The notes under the pieces are model-generated. The model saw only the letters and a program-made list of their open reading frames with translations. It searched no databases and was not told the origin of the DNA. A stretch of 64,000 nucleotides of DNA from Lachnospiraceae bacterium AB2028 (lineage in GTDB: Bacteria > Bacillota > Clostridia > Lachnospirales > Lachnospiraceae): assembly GCA_000621425.1 (NCBI GenBank), contig JHYJ01000010.1:78074-142073 (forward strand), given 5' to 3'. This document shows positions 53,010 through 61,979 of this stretch, in pieces. The position numbers were made by a program, and so were the translations under genes. Within the stretch, counting starts at the first letter, position 1; each line of letters begins with the position of its first letter.

Positions 53010-54638
53010 CTACCACTTCTTTGAAGCCGCTTCCCCGTCAACTACCAGCGTAGCTGAGCCGTAGGCCTTGAGCGGCTTGCCATTCTCATCAAACTCCGTG
53101 TTATACCTTATGTGGAAAGGAACACGGCTTATCGTCAGTGGAATGATAGCCTCAATCTTATCTACACCATTGTGTATCTGTTCTAACATATCGCGGTACA
53201 TATCGGCGTAGTCAGCCGGGAAGAGACCGCTTTCGATAACAGGCTCCGGGTAATTGGGCACAACAGCCGGAAGTCCCAGATCCCTCATGCAGCGGAAGCA
53301 GGGATGCATTTCCCTGGTTGAAATAATGTATTCCCAAGCATAAACATTAGCATGGTCAAAAGCCTTACGCAGCAGATTGTCCCCCTGAAGAAGTGTCTCA
53401 TAACGCTTCTTTTCATTGGTAACATTCTGTACCATGGCATAGATGAGCGCCTGGTCATTAGCCTTTCCTATCATACGGATGGTACTGCGGATGCAAAGCC
53501 TGCTCTCGCCACAGCACTTGGAATGGAAAGTCCTCCAGGTCTCGCAAGTTTGCTCCTCACCGGTCTCAATGGCTTTTTTGATAGCGTTCTCATAGGTCAT
53601 GCGGCTGTATTTCTCGTGATGGTTCCAAGGATTGCAGGTGATAAACTCCTTGGCAGTGAGGTTCATGCCCATTTCCTGAAGATACTTATCATTTACACGC
53701 AAGATCTCGACCTTCCCCTCTTCCTTTTCTTTATATAGGAATACTGCTGCCCCGCCCACGAAATTGTTAAAGATAAGGGTTTCGATAGAATCGGGGTTCC
53801 AGAACATTCCGCTTTCCATGGATTCCACCAGATTCATGGCAGCTTTCACAGGCTCATGCTGTAGCTCCTGAAGCATACCCAGGAAGACTTCCTCTTCAAC
53901 AGGCTTGGAATAGAGATAGCCCTGGATGTAGTTGCAGCCTATGCTCTTCATATAATCGGCCTGCTCCATGGTCTCCACACCCTCTGCGATCACAGGGGTA
54001 TGCAGCCACTTCGTCATCTGAACTACTGAACTGATAATGGTGCCGCCGCGGCCGCCTATATTGCCGCTTAAGAAGCTCATGTCCAGCTTTATTACGTCTA
54101 CTTCCAGGTCTTTTAAGATATTAAGGGAAGAGTAGCCGCTTCCGAAATCGTCCATCTCCACTACATAACCGTAGGAATGGAACTTTGCCATGACGCTGTT
54201 TATCAGGTCCAGTCCGCCTATGGCAGAACTCTCAGTTATTTCCACACGAAGGAAACGCACCGGCACATCAATCCGCTTCCTTATCTTTTCGAGTTCATCC
54301 ACATATTCCTTATGGAATATGTCATGCCTGGACACATTAAATGAAATGGGAACGGGGGTGATGTTTTCCTCGAGGCATTTTTTCTGAAGAAGGCATACCA
54401 GCTCAAAGATCCTTAAGTCTGCCTTATATATCAAGTCGCTTTCCTCAAGCACAGGAATAAAGTCAGAGGGATACTGCATCCCGTATTCGGGATCCTTCCA
54501 ACGCATCAGCGCCTCGGCACCTATCATTCGTCCTGTTGCATGATTGATCTGAGGCTGATAGACCGCAAAAATGCTGCCATCCTTCAGGGCTGCATCAAAG
54601 CTGTTTATAAGCTCATCCTCATTCATTCTTCTCCCCAT
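53010..54638 (-). CDS. EAL domain c-di-GMP phosphodiesterase with C-terminal PAS-like region
   Basis: A 542-residue cytoplasmic protein. Residues 15-260 form an EAL domain with every key motif: AEALMRW, VEITESS, MDDFGSGYSSL, IKLDMSFL, IAEGVETMEQADYM, QGYLYSKP. It should cut c-di-GMP to pGpG. Residues about 285-535 form two PAS-like regions (VGGAAVFLYKEKEEGKVEILRVNDKYLQEMG; AWEYIISTREM). No membrane helix. Putting the enzyme first and sensors after it is the reverse of the usual order. Start at 54638 follows GGGGG with 8-nt spacing; a second ATG four codons inside has GGGGAGA. Confidence 0.92.
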   Translation of the reverse strand: MGRRMNEDELINSFDAALKDGSIFAVYQPQINHATGRMIGAEALMRWKDPEYGMQYPSDFIPVLEESDLIYKADLRIFELVCLLQKKCLEENITPVPISFNVSRHDIFHKEYVDELEKIRKRIDVPVRFLRVEITESSAIGGLDLINSVMAKFHSYGYVVEMDDFGSGYSSLNILKDLEVDVIKLDMSFLSGNIGGRGGTIISSVVQMTKWLHTPVIAEGVETMEQADYMKSIGCNYIQGYLYSKPVEEEVFLGMLQELQHEPVKAAMNLVESMESGMFWNPDSIETLIFNNFVGGAAVFLYKEKEEGKVEILRVNDKYLQEMGMNLTAKEFITCNPWNHHEKYSRMTYENAIKKAIETGEEQTCETWRTFHSKCCGESRLCIRSTIRMIGKANDQALIYAMVQNVTNEKKRYETLLQGDNLLRKAFDHANVYAWEYIISTREMHPCFRCMRDLGLPAVVPNYPEPVIESGLFPADYADMYRDMLEQIHNGVDKIEAIIPLTISRVPFHIRYNTEFDENGKPLKAYGSATLVVDGEAASKKW

Positions 54639-54674
54639 TTAAGTTACCCCCTTAGGCTGTTAAACCTCATACGT

Positions 54675-54699
54675 CCTCAGCAGCAAGTGCTTCGGGCTG
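54675..54699. repeat. 25-bp dispersed repeat, copy 2
   Basis: CCTCAGCAGCAAGTGC, TT, CGGGCTG; 23 of 25 bases match copy 1 at 48792-48816. It lies in the gap between the EAL gene start and the GH16 stop. Confidence 0.6.
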
Positions 54700-54709
54700 A
54701 CCTGAATAA

Positions 54710-56164
54710 TTATTCCACCTTCTCCAGTCTTACATTCCTTATATATATGGTAGCTGTGCTGCCCTGGTTACCCATGTTGAATTCCACGCGGCCGTTGTCG
54801 TCGCTTTCTTCAGTCATGTCAAATTCGAATTCAAATGTCTGCCAGTCTGTAGTAAGGTCTATAGCGGTATCCGGGAAATACCTGATCCAGTTTACATCAG
54901 GTGCGGTAACTGCAGGCTTCATCTGTCTCTCTTCGTCAGCATACGCCTCGAATGAGAACTTGTACTTGCAGCCCTTTTCCATAGGCATCTCTGGCTGAAC
55001 CAGCTGGATTGAGTATTCTTCAGAACCGAAATTCTCGGTGGTGATAACGATCATGTTGTCCTTTATCTCTGCAGAGCCCACGCCGTCATTCAGCTCAAGG
55101 AACTTCCAGTCGATATCGTCAGTTAGATCCTCTGCCTCTGAGAAATCAGAGTTATGCAGGAAGTTACCGGTCTCGTCAGCTTCCCTGAATTCAAGGACCT
55201 TAACAGGCTTTTCTACATTTTCATCATAGCTGTCGCGCTGGAACATGCGCACATAGTCAACCTTCATGGCACCCTTTTCGTCAAAAGGCGTTGTCTCATC
55301 AGGGTCTCCCGGCCAGTCGCCGCCCACTGCTACATTGAGTATTACATGGAAAGGCTGGTCAAAGGGTGCGGGGTAAGGCTTTTCCTCCTCATCCGGCCAC
55401 TTGGAAAACCAGTCGTTTGTCTCAAAATACTGCTCACCGTCCACAAACCATTTGATAAGTCCCGGCTCCCACTCGATCGCAAATACATGGTACTCGTTTG
55501 CTAAGTCGCCGGAAGCAAGGGTATATATGCCCTGGTTCTGGAAATGGGGCTCGCCGTAATGGATGGTTCCGTAGTTAGTATTTGTGCTGTTACCAAGTAC
55601 CTCGGCTATATCTATCTCGCCGCACTTAGGCCACTGTCCATAGTAATCCTCGTCCTGGGGCATCATCCAGAATGCCGGCAGATAGCCCTTTCCCTGAGGG
55701 AACTTGATACGGGCCTCTACATAGCCGTACTTGATATCATGCTTGTTCTGGGTATTTACACGGCCGGAAACATAGGAAACATTTCCGTTTTCATCTTCTA
55801 TCTTGGTAGGCTGGATGATCAGCTCACCGTCCTTAACATATGCATAGTCAGCAGAAGGAACATACTCCTGCAGCTCATGGTTTACCCAACCTACGGGATG
55901 CTCCTCACGGTTCCAGTCATCCTCGTTTAACTCTGTTCCGTTGAACTCGTCATGCCATACCAGATGGAATCCTTCGGGCACTTCCACCTCTTCCTCAGAA
56001 ACATCAGTGGGCAAAGACTCTTCAGCCACTGTCTCCTCAGTTGCAGGCTCCATCGCACCGCTCTCCGGGGTCACATTTCTATTGCCTTCACAGGCTGTCA
56101 TCCCTGCCATTACCACTGCAGATGAAAAAATCACTGCTGCTATTTTACTCATACGCTTTTTCAT
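54710..56164 (-). CDS. GH16 endo-beta-1,3(4)-glucanase lipoprotein
   Basis: A 484-residue secreted enzyme. Lipobox GMTAC. A Glu/Thr/Ser-rich linker is followed by the GH16 jelly roll (about 60-310). Its catalytic stretch is CGEIDIAEVLG, with the nucleophile and acid Glu spaced E-x-D-x-x-E. FHVFAIEWEPGLIKWFVDGEQYF and FHVILNVAVGGDWPG are further signs. It cuts beta-1,3 or mixed-linkage glucans such as laminarin or cereal glucan. Residues about 330-484 form a CBM4/9-like carbohydrate-binding beta sandwich (NFLHNSDFSEAE, VEFNMGNQG). Surface-anchored; fits a fibre-degrading gut or rumen lifestyle. Confidence 0.92.
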   Translation of the reverse strand: MKKRMSKIAAVIFSSAVVMAGMTACEGNRNVTPESGAMEPATEETVAEESLPTDVSEEEVEVPEGFHLVWHDEFNGTELNEDDWNREEHPVGWVNHELQEYVPSADYAYVKDGELIIQPTKIEDENGNVSYVSGRVNTQNKHDIKYGYVEARIKFPQGKGYLPAFWMMPQDEDYYGQWPKCGEIDIAEVLGNSTNTNYGTIHYGEPHFQNQGIYTLASGDLANEYHVFAIEWEPGLIKWFVDGEQYFETNDWFSKWPDEEEKPYPAPFDQPFHVILNVAVGGDWPGDPDETTPFDEKGAMKVDYVRMFQRDSYDENVEKPVKVLEFREADETGNFLHNSDFSEAEDLTDDIDWKFLELNDGVGSAEIKDNMIVITTENFGSEEYSIQLVQPEMPMEKGCKYKFSFEAYADEERQMKPAVTAPDVNWIRYFPDTAIDLTTDWQTFEFEFDMTEESDDNGRVEFNMGNQGSTATIYIRNVRLEKVE

Positions 56165-56298
56165 ATATTTTTATCCCTCTTGTAACCATACAGTTACAAA
56201 TATTTTACCATATTTATAAGATAATCGCCATCCGTAGCATGCCCGTGCAAAATTTTCCTGGCGTTATCCGGGATTACTCCCTGCACGGATCTGTACGT

Positions 56299-56324
56299 AA
56301 AAAAGCCTGCGAAAATCCGCAGGC
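56299..56324 (-). terminator. intrinsic terminator
   Basis: On the minus strand GCCTGCGG, ATTTT loop, CGCAGGC then six T. It ends the zinc-ribbon gene at 56349. Confidence 0.85.
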
Positions 56325-56348
56325 ATTATGCTGAAATATCTTACGCTA

Positions 56349-56744
56349 TTATTTAGCAGGCATCTTTTCCTTTGTGGAAGGACTGATGTTAATTTGGGTA
56401 CCAAAGAAATCAACGCCGGTCTTGAAATATGCAACAGGCTCCTCTGCTGACAGGATAACCTCCTGATCTTTGCATCTTTTTACCGTGCTCATGTTCGTGC
56501 GCAGCTTGTGTGTTCCATACGGTACCACAAGTTTAATGCTGGAGCTGTCAGCAAGGGGTCCATAGGGCTGGTCATCGATAAAAATATTCATTTTGACTAA
56601 ACATCCTATGTAATTAGATGGACGGTTAAGCTGAATGATCCCGAATCCTTCGGTAGAATTCTCTTTCTGGCATGAAGGACATGCCATGGACTCATCATTA
56701 CTGTCATACATTTTTCCGCATTCGCAATTAAATCTGTACTTCAT
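56349..56744 (-). CDS. zinc-ribbon hypothetical protein
   Basis: A 131-residue soluble protein. Four Cys in a CxC...CxxC pattern (CECG at residues 8-11, CPSC at 22-25) form a zinc ribbon. A beta-rich domain follows (MNIFIDDQPYGPL, LVVPYGTHKLR, VILSAEEPVAYFKTG). The FIDDQPYGPL / YGTHKL pattern resembles the PEGA-like strand pair of small binding domains. Function unknown. ATG follows GAGGGGGAAGA. Confidence 0.7.
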   Translation of the reverse strand: MKYRFNCECGKMYDSNDESMACPSCQKENSTEGFGIIQLNRPSNYIGCLVKMNIFIDDQPYGPLADSSSIKLVVPYGTHKLRTNMSTVKRCKDQEVILSAEEPVAYFKTGVDFFGTQINISPSTKEKMPAK

Positions 56745-56835
56745 TTTTCTTCCCCCTCTTTGAAAAAAATTCTTTTACTCACAGTAGCGTAGCAGATTAA
56801 ATATGGTAATGTCAAGGAAGCGAAATGCACTCTGG

Positions 56836-57345
56836 CTAAATTCGGAAACTACAGTATATCTCCCATCCGATGCAGAAAGCAAACAGTACCAAGACGGCTG
56901 CTGAGACGTATTTCCTTGCTTTAGAATCAAACAGCTTTTCCACCGGCGGAATTATAAGTTTCATGAACAGTGCCGTCATAAGGCCGAACAGGCAGCTGCT
57001 TATCAGTGAAATCTTGCCCTTGTAGTTAAGGGGCCAGGGTTCATAGGACCACAGCACCAGATTAAATCCGTAATAAAGTATCTCGTATGCCGCGTACTCA
57101 ATTATAGTTGAGATCAGCGTACTTCCGGCAAAGATGATGAGGGGATTTTTTACTTTGTGGAAAGCAGCGTACAGAAAGAGCATGCCGAAACCGTATATGG
57201 GACAGGCAGGCAGATGCAGCACTCCCCGGTCAACATACACCCCAAACATTACATACACACAGAGAACTTCATATAGCCATCCCATGAAGGATGCAAGAAA
57301 AAACAGAAGAATGTATTTAGTAATTGAATAATACTGCTTCGGCAC
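56836..57345 (-). CDS. CmpB-type (putative ABC-transporter type IV) membrane protein
   Basis: A 169-residue membrane protein of five helices with the family marks ASFMGWLYEVLCVYVMFG (residues 18-35), GVLHLPACPIYGFG (about 42-55), STIIEYAAYEILYYGF and LWSYEPWPLNYKGKISL (about 99-115). These are the PF06541-type signatures; the biochemical role is unknown. GTG start with GGAGGAGTAATCCCC. The HD-GYP gene ends 5 bp before it, so the pair is one operon, with translation probably coupled. Confidence 0.85.
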   Translation of the reverse strand: MPKQYYSITKYILLFFLASFMGWLYEVLCVYVMFGVYVDRGVLHLPACPIYGFGMLFLYAAFHKVKNPLIIFAGSTLISTIIEYAAYEILYYGFNLVLWSYEPWPLNYKGKISLISSCLFGLMTALFMKLIIPPVEKLFDSKARKYVSAAVLVLFAFCIGWEIYCSFRI

Positions 57346-57350
57346 GGGGA

Positions 57351-59900
57351 TTACTCCTCCTCCGACAGCATTTTATCATACAGCTTTTCAAATTTCTCAT
57401 AACAGCTAAGGAAAAGCTCACCCAGTTCAGGATCGAAGTGTGTTCCGCAATCATCCCGGATAATGTTATATGCCGTTTCGTAATCAAAGGCTTCCTTATA
57501 ACAGCGCTTGCTTACCAGAGCATCGAAAACATCAGCCAACGCCATAATGCGGGCTTCTATAGGAATATCTTTACCCTTAAGCCCCTCAGGATAGCCGGTG
57601 CCGTTCCATTTTTCGTGGTGGTAATGGGCAACATTTGTGGCGATTTCCGCAAACTCCCTGTCGTCTGAGTCTTCCAGGAGCTTTTCAATGATACGCGCAC
57701 CTTCCAGTGCATGCTCCTTCATCTTGTCGTACTCATCCTCGGTATACTTGCCGGGTTTCCTGAGCACATCATCATCTACGGCGATCTTTCCAAGATCATG
57801 CATGGGCGCAGCCTTGGTAAGGTCCTGGATGAACTTATCGTTTATACCCAGTGAATGCTCATGTTCCTTAAGCGTCTGTGAGAACTCGTTTATGATCAGG
57901 CTGGTACGTCTGATATGTCCGCCGGTGGAGTTGTCCCTGCTTTCTACCATAGTAGACATGCCTGTTATGATGGACTGCTGCTGGATCTTGATCCTGTCGG
58001 CCATATTGTTAACGCTCTTCGCAATATCACCCAGCTCATCGTTGGAGATCTTTTCAATCTTTTCGTCATAGTTTCCTTCACCGATTTCCCTGATGGCGAC
58101 ACTGGTCCTGCGCAGGTTTTTGTTTATATATAAGGAAAGGATGATCATAAAGATAACAAGAACTATCATCAATGCCACAGTCTGGATGATGATGTTCATT
58201 TTTACTTCATCCAGGTTCCGCTCCAGTTCAGCAAAATCATCGGAAACGTTTACGATTGCCAGTATCTCGCCGTCATCGCCGCGGATCAGGGAAAAGACAT
58301 CCGTATAGTGATTGTAGTATGCATTGGTATCCGTCACATATACATCGGTATTTTTTATCCGTTTTAACTCCAGCTGGTTCAAGGTCAGCATAAGGTTATA
58401 ATCAAGGAAATTGTATACTCCGGTGGAGCTGACCAGGGACCTGTTCATTCCGTACTTATCATAGGAATAGATCGTCACCTCTATGCTGTCGCTCCAGCCT
58501 GTGCTGTCTGCAGAAAGAATGTCATACAGATTTTCTTCAAGAAGGTCAACATTTCCGTTGTCCTTATCCTCAAGATCATCAATCTCCTTTATAAGATCTG
58601 CATCAATATTGCTCCTTATGAAATCAGCTATGGCAATGTATTTATCATACTCTGTTTCGTAATATGTATTTTCAGTCTTCTTTATTACGGTATTGGCTAT
58701 TACGAAGATAGCGATCAGAACTATGGGAAGGACGATAAGCAGGAGTTTTGTAAGCACCGACAGACGCCATTTCATAAGGCTGCCTAAGATAAGGATTGTG
58801 CCCAGGATAGTAAGTAATGTACCTACCACTAACAGTACCGGCCTGGATATGTTAAGGATTATATTGCCAAGCGGAAGGGCATAGCCGCTTTTCCCATCAA
58901 TGATATGCATATCATTTCCGTCCGTGAGTATCAGGTTGTAATGGGAAATTATCCCCAGCTCACCTTCTTCATTATGCAATGGGAAAAAGAGATTGTTGTA
59001 GGTGAAACGGGAATACTCATCCACGCTCATCTCGCCGATATCATATACATCCTTTAATGTAATGTAAGGAACAAGCTCACCGTCTTCATATGTATATACG
59101 GTGTCCCAGTATCCTCCGTCCAGGATCATTACCTTGTCGCCGCATGCTGTGACAAGGTCTATCAGGATATTGTCGCTGCTCTTATCTTCACGTAGCCTAA
59201 AGTCAAAGCTGTCAGTTTTCTCATATGTTCCGTCAGGACTCAGAACGCCAAACTCGCCGTTATCCCATGTAATATAGTAGGAACCGTCATCTGCAGCGCT
59301 GACCCACTTGCTGACTTTTGCTTCTTCATTTTCATACTCTGCCTGAACGCTGTATTTTCCGGATTCTAAATCCACGCGTAAAATACTGTATACTTCATCC
59401 CTGTTAGCAACACAGTAGAGATCGTCTCCCTCAAAATGGAAAGCACTGATAGAAGAATCATATACATCGTCGTCCACCGGCGGCAGGGCGATGGTCTTAG
59501 CCACATTTCCCTTTCCGTCGCAGCATACTATGTACTCAGAAAGCAGCATCCCGGTATCCGGATCATAATCCATCGCATACAGAAACAATTCGTTTCTGTC
59601 ATTTAGAATCACATCAAAGATATCGGCGTTCTCGCTGATATCCTCGCTGTCCACCATATACTTGATGGCCTGCGTCTCGTAGTCAATGACGTAAACCTTC
59701 TTGTAGCTGTCGTTTATGGCTGCCAGAGTCCTGTCTGCAGAAATATCCGCAAAAACCGGACTGGCAGGATATGCCTTAAGCACGCCTTCATAATTATTTT
59801 TGGGAAGATCCACGAACAGAAATAAAAGCAGCGAACCTATAATTGCTGCTGCAAGGCCTATATTAAGGCTTTCTTTCTTTTTGGGCAGACGGAACTTCAT
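57351..59900 (-). CDS. membrane HD-GYP c-di-GMP phosphodiesterase with propeller-like sensor and HAMP
   Basis: An 849-residue protein. One helix at about 12-30, an extracellular region of repeated beta strands (about 45-335; VYVIDYETQ, FLYAMDYDPDTG, LYCVANRDEVYSILRV) like a beta-propeller, helices at about 345-400, a second outside region (about 410-590), a helix, HAMP (about 615-665) and HD-GYP (about 680-840). All HD-GYP marks are there (HDLGKIAVDDDVLRKPGKYT, HALEGARI, HYHHEKWNGTGYPEGLKG, RIMALADVFDAL). It should cut c-di-GMP. An AAGGAG site lies 14 nt upstream, with a tiny ATG-ACC-TGA frame between. Confidence 0.93.
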   Translation of the reverse strand: MKFRLPKKKESLNIGLAAAIIGSLLLFLFVDLPKNNYEGVLKAYPASPVFADISADRTLAAINDSYKKVYVIDYETQAIKYMVDSEDISENADIFDVILNDRNELFLYAMDYDPDTGMLLSEYIVCCDGKGNVAKTIALPPVDDDVYDSSISAFHFEGDDLYCVANRDEVYSILRVDLESGKYSVQAEYENEEAKVSKWVSAADDGSYYITWDNGEFGVLSPDGTYEKTDSFDFRLREDKSSDNILIDLVTACGDKVMILDGGYWDTVYTYEDGELVPYITLKDVYDIGEMSVDEYSRFTYNNLFFPLHNEEGELGIISHYNLILTDGNDMHIIDGKSGYALPLGNIILNISRPVLLVVGTLLTILGTILILGSLMKWRLSVLTKLLLIVLPIVLIAIFVIANTVIKKTENTYYETEYDKYIAIADFIRSNIDADLIKEIDDLEDKDNGNVDLLEENLYDILSADSTGWSDSIEVTIYSYDKYGMNRSLVSSTGVYNFLDYNLMLTLNQLELKRIKNTDVYVTDTNAYYNHYTDVFSLIRGDDGEILAIVNVSDDFAELERNLDEVKMNIIIQTVALMIVLVIFMIILSLYINKNLRRTSVAIREIGEGNYDEKIEKISNDELGDIAKSVNNMADRIKIQQQSIITGMSTMVESRDNSTGGHIRRTSLIINEFSQTLKEHEHSLGINDKFIQDLTKAAPMHDLGKIAVDDDVLRKPGKYTEDEYDKMKEHALEGARIIEKLLEDSDDREFAEIATNVAHYHHEKWNGTGYPEGLKGKDIPIEARIMALADVFDALVSKRCYKEAFDYETAYNIIRDDCGTHFDPELGELFLSCYEKFEKLYDKMLSEEE

Positions 59901-60012
59901 TGAGTCAGGTCATACTCCTTGGGGGGATATTATATAGTATAATTCTATCATTTTTTGAGCTTATAGTCTTGTGCAAATTCTATGGAAAGTGTTACATCCA
60001 CAGGGGCAGATC

Positions 60013-60043
60013 AAAAAGGAATGACGGCTGTTGCCGTCACTCC
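60013..60043 (-). terminator. intrinsic terminator of the AGCS symporter gene
   Basis: On the minus strand GGAGTGACGGC, AACA loop, GCCGTCATTCC then five T. Its first arm overlaps the gene's stop codon. Confidence 0.85.
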
Positions 60044-61596
60044 TCTCCTGCCATAACTTTCTGCTCATGTTCTTCCTGTATATCAGGGAAATATGAAAGC
60101 ATGGGCTTTTCGTCCATTCCCCGTATCTTTCTTTCAATGTAATTGCGTGTCAGCCTGTGTACCAAAGGCGCAAGGCTTAAGACACCGATAAGGTTGGGGA
60201 TCATCATCATTCCGTTGAATGTATCCGAGATATCCCAGGCAAGCGATGATGTGGCAAGGGCTCCCGCAATCATAAAGCTTATAAATATGATCCTGTATAC
60301 CCAGACAGCCTTTTCGTTTATGAGATATTCTATGGCCTTTCCACCGTAGTGCGACCAGCCGAGAACAGTGGTAAATGCAAAAAGGAAGATTGCTATAGCA
60401 ATAAACCACTCGCCGGGCGCTCCGAACACATTGCCGAAAGCCTTGGCTACAAGGTTTGCGTCAGATACTCCTTCTGTTTCAATAAAAAGCCCTGTCTCAA
60501 GGTCTATATATCCGCTGGTAAGTACAACCATGGCTGTGATGGAACAAACAACGATGGTATCGAAGAATACCTCGAAGATTCCCCAGAGTCCCTGCTTTAT
60601 GGGCTCCTTTACATCGGAGTTTGAGTGGACCATAACAGACGAACCAAGTCCTGCCTCGTTACTGAAGACGCCTCGCTTGCATCCCTGGGTAATTGCACTT
60701 TTCAGCGCGGCACCTGCCGCACCGCCTGCCACTGCTTTAACGCCAAAAGCAAATTTAAATATGGATAAAAACGCAGGAATTATGCTTCCAAAATGGATGC
60801 ATATGATAGCAACAGCACCGAGAATATAAAGTCCTGCCATAAAAGGAACCACCATTTCCGCTACCGTTGCAATACGTTTCACGCCGCCTATTATGATTAT
60901 CGCACTGATCAGCATGATGATTATCCCCAGAACAAGCGGAACTATGGGGATAAAGCCAAACAACGGTGGAATATTGTATTTTGCAAAAAAGGCAGAGTCA
61001 ACATTCAGCACAATCTTATTGATCTGGCCCATATTTCCGATACCGAAAGATGCAAGTATGGCACAGATAGCAAAGATTATCGCAAGAATCCGGCCAAGGA
61101 TCTGCAAGACCTTCGGCCTGTCCTTTCCACCCAGGCCATCCTGAAGGTAGTACATGGCACCGCCGGACCATTCGCCTTCCTTGTTCTTCCTACGGAAAAA
61201 GATACCGAGAATGTTCTCTGAGAAGTTGGTCATCATACCGAAAAATGCAGCAACCCACATCCAGAACACTGCACCGGGACCGCCTAATACTATAGCTGCC
61301 GCCACACCGGCGATATTGCCGGTTCCGATGGTAGCTGCCAGGGCCGTACAGAGGGCCTGGAACTGTGACACACTTCCCTGCTCTTTTCTATTGTGGGATG
61401 ATTTCTTAAAGACACTTCCTATGGTCTTCTGCAGCCAGTGACGGATATGCGTCACCTGGAAGAACCCTGTCAACGTGCTCAAGATGATGCCGGTGCCGAT
61501 CAGAAGCCATAACCCGATTGTCAGCCAGACGAAATTATTTATACTGTTATTTACTGATGTAATTGCTTCTATAATACTGTCAATAAAGCTGTTCAT
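60037..61596 (-). CDS. alanine/sodium symporter (AGCS family)
   Basis: A 519-residue amino acid:cation symporter with about eleven helices. AGCS signatures: ALAATIGTGNIAGVAAAI (about residue 87-104), GGPGAVFWMWVAAFFGM, a charged FRRKNKEGEWSGGAMYYLQ loop, NEAGLGSSVMVHSNSD (about 317-332) and WSHYGGKAIEYL. Transports alanine or glycine with Na+. Extended -10 TGTTATAAT upstream (61640-61632). Normal length. Single gene with terminator. Confidence 0.96.
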   Translation of the reverse strand: MNSFIDSIIEAITSVNNSINNFVWLTIGLWLLIGTGIILSTLTGFFQVTHIRHWLQKTIGSVFKKSSHNRKEQGSVSQFQALCTALAATIGTGNIAGVAAAIVLGGPGAVFWMWVAAFFGMMTNFSENILGIFFRRKNKEGEWSGGAMYYLQDGLGGKDRPKVLQILGRILAIIFAICAILASFGIGNMGQINKIVLNVDSAFFAKYNIPPLFGFIPIVPLVLGIIIMLISAIIIIGGVKRIATVAEMVVPFMAGLYILGAVAIICIHFGSIIPAFLSIFKFAFGVKAVAGGAAGAALKSAITQGCKRGVFSNEAGLGSSVMVHSNSDVKEPIKQGLWGIFEVFFDTIVVCSITAMVVLTSGYIDLETGLFIETEGVSDANLVAKAFGNVFGAPGEWFIAIAIFLFAFTTVLGWSHYGGKAIEYLINEKAVWVYRIIFISFMIAGALATSSLAWDISDTFNGMMMIPNLIGVLSLAPLVHRLTRNYIERKIRGMDEKPMLSYFPDIQEEHEQKVMAGEE

Positions 61597-61745
61597 AAAT
61601 CACCCATGTCCTTTTATAAAAAATCCAAGCTATTATAACATAGACATAGGGGAAGTTCACGGGGGTATGGGGAGGGGAGTAGATTTTTTTCATTATTAAC
61701 TGAATTAGCTCTTGGGGAATGATTTTGGGGCTCAGAAGCGCAATT

Positions 61746-61773
61746 AAAAAGCCTGCTAAACGCAGGCTTTTTT
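61746..61773. terminator. bidirectional intrinsic terminator
   Basis: Stem AAAAAGCCTGC / GCAGGCTTTTT with a 5-nt loop, between AGCS and the Rpn gene region. The gap from 61597 to 61745 holds the AGCS promoter and nothing else I can name. Confidence 0.8.
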
Positions 61774-61785
61774 ACTATATTGATA

Positions 61786-61979
61786 TTGACAACTCCAGGC
61801 AGATTTTGTTAAGGTATTCATGTTTGTAACAGATGTGAATCTCTGCACCGCTTTTTCCAAAGGCAGTGCATCTGCGGAACGATCGTTCCACTATTCACAG
61901 ACATAAAATTTGCAAAGTGACATACACGGTCATAGCATCTTTTTATGCTCTTTCCGTTCTGTCACGGAAAGGAGAATCA
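61786..61979 (+). promoter_or_regulatory. promoter and structured 5' leader of the Rpn nuclease gene
   Basis: TTGACA at 61786-61791 with a weak -10 (TTAAGG) 17 bp later. The leader can fold into a three-way junction: TGTGAAT (61834-61840)/ATTCACA (61893-61899) closes it, one arm is TGCAC (61844-61848)/GTGCA (61866-61870), and the other is the 14-bp perfect palindrome GGAACGATCGTTCC (61876-61889). Further on come AGCAT/ATGCT (61934-61949) and CTTTCCG/CGGAAAG (61950-61971). The last stem covers part of the ribosome binding site AAAGGAG (61968-61974). Confidence 0.5.
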
